The position numbers were made by a program, and so were the translations under genes. DNA of 64,000 bases from Gemmatimonadota bacterium (GTDB lineage: Bacteria > Gemmatimonadota > Gemmatimonadetes > Gemmatimonadales > GWC2-71-9): positions 62,001 through 126,000 of the forward strand of contig QHUB01000009.1 in the NCBI GenBank assembly GCA_003221035.1, written 5' to 3'. Of the stretch, positions 59,022-64,000 are shown in pieces; within the stretch, counting starts at the first letter, position 1, and every line of letters begins with the position of its first letter. Below the pieces are notes generated by a model. That model was not told the DNA's origin and searched no databases. It saw only the letters and a program-made list of their open reading frames with translations.

Positions 59022-59787
59022 ACTCGCCGTCTTGTCTCTGCTGGGGCTCGCCTCCGGATGCGCGCTGAAAGGCGACGTCCGGAAGGTCGAGCTCCAGGTG
59101 CAGGCGTTGCAGGCAGATCTCGCCAAGAGTGATGCGGCCCGCGCGGCGGATCACGACACCGTGGTGGCCGCCATCAAGTCGCTGCAGCAGGCGCTCGACC
59201 GACAGCAGGCGTATCTCGTCCAGCTGCGAGGCGATTTGCGTACCGAATTGATCTCGGTCGAGCAGCAGCTCGTTTCGGTCCAGGAGCTGACCGGGCAAAG
59301 CCAGCAGCGGCTCAGCGAGCTCCGGTCGCGGCTGGACGCCCGGTCGCAGCAGCCGGATCCGAACGCCGCAGCGGGCGGCCCCCCGGTTGGTCCGTCCGGC
59401 AACCCCGCCGGGCCCGGACCCGACCAGATGTACGATCTCTCCTTGCAACAGTACCGTCGCGGCAGCCTCAGCACCGCGCGGCTTGGATTCCGGGAGTTCC
59501 TGCGCGTCTTCCCCACGCACGAGCATGCACCCGACGCCTTGTTCTACGTTGGGGAGAGTTTCGAGCAGTCTGCGCCCGATTCCGCGGCAGCGGTGTACGA
59601 TCAACTCGTGCGCACTTTCCCAAATTCGTCACGAGCGCCGTCAGCGCTGTACAAACTCGGTCTCCTCGCGGAGCAGCGGGGCGACAAGAGCACGGCGCGA
59701 ACCTTCTATAATCGGGTGGTCGCGGGTTACCCCCGTGCGCCCGAGGCCGATCTCGCGCGGCAGAATCTGCAGCGTCTTCGGCCGTAA
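58999..59787 (+). CDS. cpoB: CpoB/YbgF-like coiled-coil TPR lipoprotein
   Basis: 262 residues from GTG 58999, which lies inside pal. Lipobox ASGC (Cys21) would make it a lipoprotein, unlike E. coli CpoB, which is soluble. A coiled coil (residues 28-115, KVELQVQALQADLAKSD...) is followed by a Pro/Gly linker and TPRs (MYDLSLQQYRRGSLSTARLGFREFLRVFP, HAPDALFYVGESFEQ). CpoB couples Tol-Pal constriction to peptidoglycan synthesis. Position after pal is canonical. Confidence 0.92.
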   Translation: MTISTVRRLAVLSLLGLASGCALKGDVRKVELQVQALQADLAKSDAARAADHDTVVAAIKSLQQALDRQQAYLVQLRGDLRTELISVEQQLVSVQELTGQSQQRLSELRSRLDARSQQPDPNAAAGGPPVGPSGNPAGPGPDQMYDLSLQQYRRGSLSTARLGFREFLRVFPTHEHAPDALFYVGESFEQSAPDSAAAVYDQLVRTFPNSSRAPSALYKLGLLAEQRGDKSTARTFYNRVVAGYPRAPEADLARQNLQRLRP

Positions 59788-59814
59788 CATCCTCTGGCCG
59801 AGCCGGACCCCCTG

Positions 59815-62800
59815 ATGACTGCCCGCGGTGAGATGCCGTTTCTCGATCATCTCGAGGAGCTGCGCTGGCGCATCCTGTGGAGCCTCCTTGCGATTTTCGC
59901 CGGCACGATCATCGGCTGGTTCCTGCTCGACAAGATCGACATCATCGAGGTTCTGAAGCGACCGATCGCACCGTATCTCCCCGGTGGGCGGCTGATCTTC
60001 ACGAGCCCCGCCGAGCCGTTCATGCTCACGCTGAAGGTCGCGTTTGCGCTCGGCTGCCTGCTGGCGTCACCAATCATCATCTATCACATCTGGGCGTTCT
60101 TGGCGCCGGCGCTGTACGAGCGGGAGAAGCGGCTCATCATCCCGGCGCTGGCCGTCGGCGTCGTGCTGTTCCTGGCGGGTGGGATCGCGTGTTACCACTG
60201 GTTGCTTCCGGCTGCCCTGAAAGTGCTCATCGGATTCTCACGTTCCGATTTGACCCCGATGATCACGATCGACCGCTATTTCGGCATGGCAGTGCCGTTC
60301 GTGGCGGGCTGCGGCCTCGTCGCCGAGCTGCCGCTCGTCGTCACGATCCTCGCCTCGCTGGGGATCGTCACGCCGCAGTTTCTGGGACGGCAGCGTCGCT
60401 ACGCGGTCGTGATCGCCGCGTTCCTGGCCGCCATTCTCACGCCTCCCGATGCCGTCTCGATGATGTTGATGCTGATCCCGCTGCTGCTGCTCTATGAGAT
60501 CAGCATTTGGTGCGCGTACGTGGCCAGCCGGCGCCGTGCGCGGCGCGCGGCAGCTGCCACGCTCGTCCTGTTGCTGGTCAGCATGGGATCGCTCCGCGCG
60601 CAAAACCCGCCGCCGGCTCCTCCACCGCCACCGGCGCAGCGGGTTGTGCAGGACTCGGGCGCCGTGGTGAAGCCACCCGGCGTACCGGGCGACACCGGCC
60701 GTCGCGGCTCGATAGACACCGCGACGGCCCGCAAGCAGGGTCTGCCCACCGGACCGTCCCGCTCCTTCCCTCCTTCTGATGCCGTCATGGATTCACTGCT
60801 CAAGCTTCAAGGCTACCAAGTGACCCACTACATGGCGGACACCTTCGTCGTGGTCGGCGACAGCCAGACGATCTTTTTGCGGCGCGAAGCCTACGTTGAT
60901 CGGGAGGGCACCCAGCTCCAAGCCGACTCGATCCGCTACCACGAGGCGAGCTGCCGGCTGGATGCCACGGGGAATCCGCAGCTCTTCGATCAGGGCACGG
61001 TCCTGATCGGGGAAGGGATGCGCTACGACACCTGCCGGCACCGCGGCACGGTCCGGGATGCGCTCACCGACTTTCAGCAAGGCGGCGTCACCTGGTATGT
61101 GAGCGGCCAGGCGTTCGCCAACGACTCGAATTCCCGCCGTGTGTACGCGAGCAAAGCGCGCTTCACGTCGGATCCGCAGCCGGTCCCCGACTACCATTTT
61201 GCGGCCGGGCAGGTGAAGTGGATCAATAAGCGCACGATGATCGCGCGTCCCGCGGTGCTGTACGTGCGAGACGTTCCGATTATGTGGCTGCCGTTCATCT
61301 TTCAGGACATTCGCGGCGGCCGGCGCAGCGGCATTCTGTTTCCGCGGTTCGGCATCAACGATCTCGTTCGGCCGAGCCGGCACTACACTCGGCACATCTC
61401 CGACTTCGGGTACTATTTCGCGGTCAACGATTATCTCGACGTGCTGGTGGCCGGCGACTGGTTCTCGGGCCGGTATATCCAGGTTCACAGCCAGGCCCAG
61501 TATCACATCATCAGCCGGTTCATGAATGGACAGCTGAGCTACACGCGGATGCAGGAGCTCGATCATCCGGGCGTCAACACGACGATCGGCTGGAACCACT
61601 CGCAGCAGTTCAGCTCACGCAGCTCATTGAACGCCAATGTGCTCTACGCGACGGATGGAAGACTGGTGCAACGCAACTCCACGAACCCGTGGGAAGTCGT
61701 CGCGCGCATGAACTCGACCCTGAACTTCGAGCGCCGGTTTTCATGGGGGACGCTGAACGTCGGCGGCTCGCGGTCGCAGGATCTCTCGTCCAACAACGTT
61801 TCGCAGACATTCCCCACGATCAACCTCACACCCTCGAGCGTGAACATCACGCCATGGATGACGTGGTCTCCCGCGTTTTCGTTTACGAACGACATGCAGT
61901 TCCATCAGCCCGCCGCCGCGCTGCTGATTCCCGCGCCGGCGACGGACACGGTCCCGCTCGATACGCTGCATCTCTTCAACGACGTGCGTCGCACTCTGAT
62001 GACGTTTTCGACGCCGCTGCGGATCGGCCGCTGGAACTGGGCCAATAATCTTCAGATCACCGATGGCCGGACGCACGGACGGACGGAGTATCAGTTGCCC
62101 GACAGCACGGGCGCCGTGCACCGCGTGGTCTATGGCCAAACGTTCGAGACGCGCGTCGAATGGCAGACGGGCATCAATCTGCCGTCGTTCTTCTCCAGTT
62201 CGTGGAAACTGCAGCCCGGAGTGTCGATCGTGAACGCGACGAGTGCCGGGCCCTTCATGATTCGCAATCAATTCACGGGCGGAGAGTTTGTGCGGCAGGG
62301 CAAGCGCCTGCAATTCAGCGCCAGCGTCACGCCCACGTTCTTTGGATTTTTCCCGGGCTTCGGTCCGTTTTCGCGCATCCGGCACTCATTCTCGCCCCAG
62401 GTGAGCTGGCAATATGCGCCCGCGGTCGCCGTCCCCAAGGATTTTGCGCATGCGGTCGATCCCACCGGTCGCACGGTGAATTTGCACTCCGATCCGCAGC
62501 AGACGATCAGCGTTCAGCTGTCGCAGTCGTTCGAGGCCAAGGTGAAGTCGGCCGCGGGAGATACCGCGGCGGAGCGCGAGCCTCGCAAAGTCAAGTTGTT
62601 GAGTATCCAGACGAGCGGGATCGGGTACAACTTCGAGGCTGCCAAACTGCCGCACCGCACCGGCTGGCAGGATGCGCAGCTGCGAAACTCGTTCTTGTCG
62701 GATCTGCTGCCCAGTTTCCAGCTCAGTCTCACGCACGACCTGTGGAAGGGCGACGTCGGCACGGACTCGGCAAAATTCGATCCGTTCCTGTCGAGCGTGT

Positions 62801-63348
62801 CCGCCACATTTACCGTGACGCCCGCGACGATCCAGGGCATCGGCCGCATGTTCGGCCTGAAGCCGCATCAGGAGCAGGCGGCTCGTCCGGACACCGCGGC
62901 GGCCCTGGATACGGTCGCGCAGCAAGCCGGCAACTTCCGGCGGTATTCGGAGAACACACGAATCCCGTATTCCCCACGCGGCACGGGAGCGGGAATGCTG
63001 GGCGCCGGCGGACGCGGCTTCACGCTGGGGGTCTCGTTGTCGAGCTCGCGGAGCCGCTTTGACACAACGGCGCAACAGAAGAACCAGCCCGGCCGTCGGA
63101 CGGCCGCGATAAACATGTCGTTCACTCCGACGCGCAACTGGACGGCCAATTGGAGCACGCAGTTCGACATGGCCACGCGCCAGTTCTCCTTCCACCAACT
63201 CACGTTCCAGCGCGACCTGCGCCGCTGGCGCGCGAGCTTCGCGTTCAGCCGCACCGCCACCGGCAATTTCTCGTTCAGTTTCAACATCACGTTGAGCGAC
63301 CAGCCCGACATCAAGTTCGACTACGATCAGAGCACGTACGTCCGCTAG
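59815..63348 (+). CDS. tatC: TatC fused in frame to an LptD/OstA-like outer-membrane protein
   Basis: One uninterrupted frame of 1177 residues. Residues 1-235 are a full TatC: MPFLDHLEELRWRI, six membrane segments and LTPPDAVSMMLMLIPLLLLYEISIW. TatC is the core of the twin-arginine translocase. ATG 59833 is an alternative start. At residues 236-262 an Arg-rich then hydrophobic stretch with AQN after it looks exactly like a signal peptide, and in-frame GTG 60520 could start a separate protein there. The remaining about 915 residues begin with a Pro-rich linker, then an OstA-like domain (about 330-480) and a long beta-rich barrel typical of LptD, which inserts LPS. Whether it acts as fusion, cleaved polyprotein or two products is open. 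Confidence 0.85.
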   Translation: MTARGEMPFLDHLEELRWRILWSLLAIFAGTIIGWFLLDKIDIIEVLKRPIAPYLPGGRLIFTSPAEPFMLTLKVAFALGCLLASPIIIYHIWAFLAPALYEREKRLIIPALAVGVVLFLAGGIACYHWLLPAALKVLIGFSRSDLTPMITIDRYFGMAVPFVAGCGLVAELPLVVTILASLGIVTPQFLGRQRRYAVVIAAFLAAILTPPDAVSMMLMLIPLLLLYEISIWCAYVASRRRARRAAAATLVLLLVSMGSLRAQNPPPAPPPPPAQRVVQDSGAVVKPPGVPGDTGRRGSIDTATARKQGLPTGPSRSFPPSDAVMDSLLKLQGYQVTHYMADTFVVVGDSQTIFLRREAYVDREGTQLQADSIRYHEASCRLDATGNPQLFDQGTVLIGEGMRYDTCRHRGTVRDALTDFQQGGVTWYVSGQAFANDSNSRRVYASKARFTSDPQPVPDYHFAAGQVKWINKRTMIARPAVLYVRDVPIMWLPFIFQDIRGGRRSGILFPRFGINDLVRPSRHYTRHISDFGYYFAVNDYLDVLVAGDWFSGRYIQVHSQAQYHIISRFMNGQLSYTRMQELDHPGVNTTIGWNHSQQFSSRSSLNANVLYATDGRLVQRNSTNPWEVVARMNSTLNFERRFSWGTLNVGGSRSQDLSSNNVSQTFPTINLTPSSVNITPWMTWSPAFSFTNDMQFHQPAAALLIPAPATDTVPLDTLHLFNDVRRTLMTFSTPLRIGRWNWANNLQITDGRTHGRTEYQLPDSTGAVHRVVYGQTFETRVEWQTGINLPSFFSSSWKLQPGVSIVNATSAGPFMIRNQFTGGEFVRQGKRLQFSASVTPTFFGFFPGFGPFSRIRHSFSPQVSWQYAPAVAVPKDFAHAVDPTGRTVNLHSDPQQTISVQLSQSFEAKVKSAAGDTAAEREPRKVKLLSIQTSGIGYNFEAAKLPHRTGWQDAQLRNSFLSDLLPSFQLSLTHDLWKGDVGTDSAKFDPFLSSVSATFTVTPATIQGIGRMFGLKPHQEQAARPDTAAALDTVAQQAGNFRRYSENTRIPYSPRGTGAGMLGAGGRGFTLGVSLSSSRSRFDTTAQQKNQPGRRTAAINMSFTPTRNWTANWSTQFDMATRQFSFHQLTFQRDLRRWRASFAFSRTATGNFSFSFNITLSDQPDIKFDYDQSTYVR

Positions 63349-63483
63349 CGTTGCCTTCCTCTGTCCTCTAGAGGAGACACCGTCCGGCGGAACTTTGCGG
63401 TAACTCCAACAAATTCAGCAACTTCGCTTCAGGCACGGCATGTGCTTAAGGCAGGGGCGTTCCCCCCAAAGTCTGAGGCGTTT
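63349..63483 (+). other. Intergenic region before the fn3 lipoprotein gene
   Basis: 135 bases with two hand-found hairpins: 63430-63446 (AGGCAC pairing GTGCTT around GGCAT, one wobble) and GGGG/CCCC at 63454-63457 and 63462-63465, plus a CCTCTAGAGG palindrome near 63367. GAGG at 63475-63478 is the ribosome site of the next gene. No convincing promoter or known riboswitch pattern was recognised. Confidence 0.4.
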
Positions 63484-64000
63484 ATGCGAGTGCTCCTGTC
63501 CCTGGTCGTGTTGGCCACTGCGGCGTGCCAGATGTCCACCGTCGACAACGGCGGCGGCGGCGGTGGCAACGGGCCGTCCACTCCGGCGAACCTGACGTAC
63601 CAGCTCGAGCCAAGCGGCGATCCGAGCCGCCCCGCGGGCATCCTGCTCCTCTGGGATGATGTCCCCGACGCCGGGCTCGCGAGCTACCGCATCTATTCGC
63701 GCGCCTCGACGAGCGGCTCGTTCAATCTGCGGGGCGAAACCACGTCGAACACGTTCCACGACAACGGCGTCCCGCATCTCCAGTACCTCGTGACGGCCGT
63801 GGACGTAAACGGCGGCGAGAGCGGCAGCAGCAACGTGATCACGGTGGACGAGCGGCTCCAGCTGGAGTCGCCTACGTGGTTAACGTCGATTTCCCTGAAC
63901 GGCTCGATTCACCTCCAGTGGGACGACATCTCGTACCTCTCGGCGCCGACCCGCTTCAAATGGTATCGCATTTACAGCACCGACTACGACCTGGATGCTG
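63484..64000 (+). CDS. Fibronectin-type-III-like lipoprotein (3' truncated by window edge)
   Basis: First 172 residues of a gene running off the window. MRVLLSLVVLATAAC is a lipoprotein signal with Cys15, followed by a poly-Gly spacer. Fibronectin-type-III-like domains come next: GILLLWDDVPDAGLASYRIYSR ... YLVTAVDVNGGES (about 52-120), and a second starting ISLNGSIHLQWDD with KWYRIYST. Probably a cell-surface protein binding sugars or proteins; nothing more specific is visible. Confidence 0.82.
   Translation, partial: MRVLLSLVVLATAACQMSTVDNGGGGGGNGPSTPANLTYQLEPSGDPSRPAGILLLWDDVPDAGLASYRIYSRASTSGSFNLRGETTSNTFHDNGVPHLQYLVTAVDVNGGESGSSNVITVDERLQLESPTWLTSISLNGSIHLQWDDISYLSAPTRFKWYRIYSTDYDLDA

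Noticed and set aside
63349-63483. Cyclic-di-GMP or other riboswitch before the fn3 lipoprotein gene
   Set aside because: Two small hairpins exist, but none of the conserved GEMM or other riboswitch core strings could be found.

Overview
The window is a dense, high-GC, largely co-directional bacterial chromosome segment from a diderm (Gram-negative-type) organism. It carries Tol-Pal, BamD, an LptD-like barrel, several lipoproteins and TatC. The many start/stop overlaps (ATGA, GTGA, TTGA), the TolQRAB-Pal-CpoB order, and a membrane-anchored BTAD/TPR regulator of a kind common in Gemmatimonadota make that phylum my best guess. This is inference from style; I could not compare sequences. No rRNA, CRISPR array, transposase or integrase was seen. 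No gene-free stretch exceeds 300 bases; the largest gaps are 40701-40888 and 63349-63483.

Layout. 1-9.8 kb: end of a 2-oxoacid dehydrogenase E2 gene, two small unknown genes, a PHP phosphoesterase, a peroxiredoxin whose peroxidatic residue is an in-frame UGA (probable selenoprotein), two SDR enzymes, a Cys-rich unknown, a DUF309 protein, thioredoxin reductase, an MBL hydrolase, a tiny zinc ribbon, a flippase-like membrane protein, an aspartase/fumarase-type lyase and a small membrane protein. 9.8-16.3 kb: an Rrf2 regulator, a MoeB-rhodanese fusion, tRNA-Leu(CAG), smpB, a cell-wall amidase, a lipoprotein, pyrD, pyrF and a secreted NTF2-like protein. 16.3-19.4 kb: the rpmJ-rpsM-rpsK-rpsD-rpoA-rplQ operon with a clear promoter and terminator; rpmB faces it.

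19.6-33 kb: a nucleotide-sugar block (gmd and an RMD-like reductase, wbpD-E-B-A, ugd, UDP-xylose synthase, UDP-glucuronate epimerase) interleaved with carB and murB. It can make precursors for surface glycans, yet holds no glycosyltransferase or transporter. 33-39.4 kb: TPR proteins, bamD, nadD and secA. 39.4-43.7 kb: an accessory-looking patch with two minus-strand lipoproteins diverging from a SARP/CadC-like regulator, with 11-bp-phased GTGACC repeats between them, and a small secreted protein preceded by a decayed SEC-C motif resembling the secA tail.

43.8-54.2 kb: radC, rel, uvrB, the t6A genes tsaE-tsaB with rimI, ssb (near-consensus promoter), a LysM protein, hemX and hemA. 54.2-63.4 kb: galE, then tolQ-tolR-tolA/tonB-like-tolB-pal-cpoB, ending in one 1177-codon frame that joins TatC to an LptD/OstA-like outer-membrane protein. 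The window ends inside a fibronectin-type-III lipoprotein gene.

The most notable items are the UGA peroxiredoxin with a SECIS-like hairpin, the TatC-LptD fusion with an embedded signal peptide and internal GTG, the phased repeats at the SARP-like regulator, and two genes that seem to lack any standard start codon where homology says they begin.
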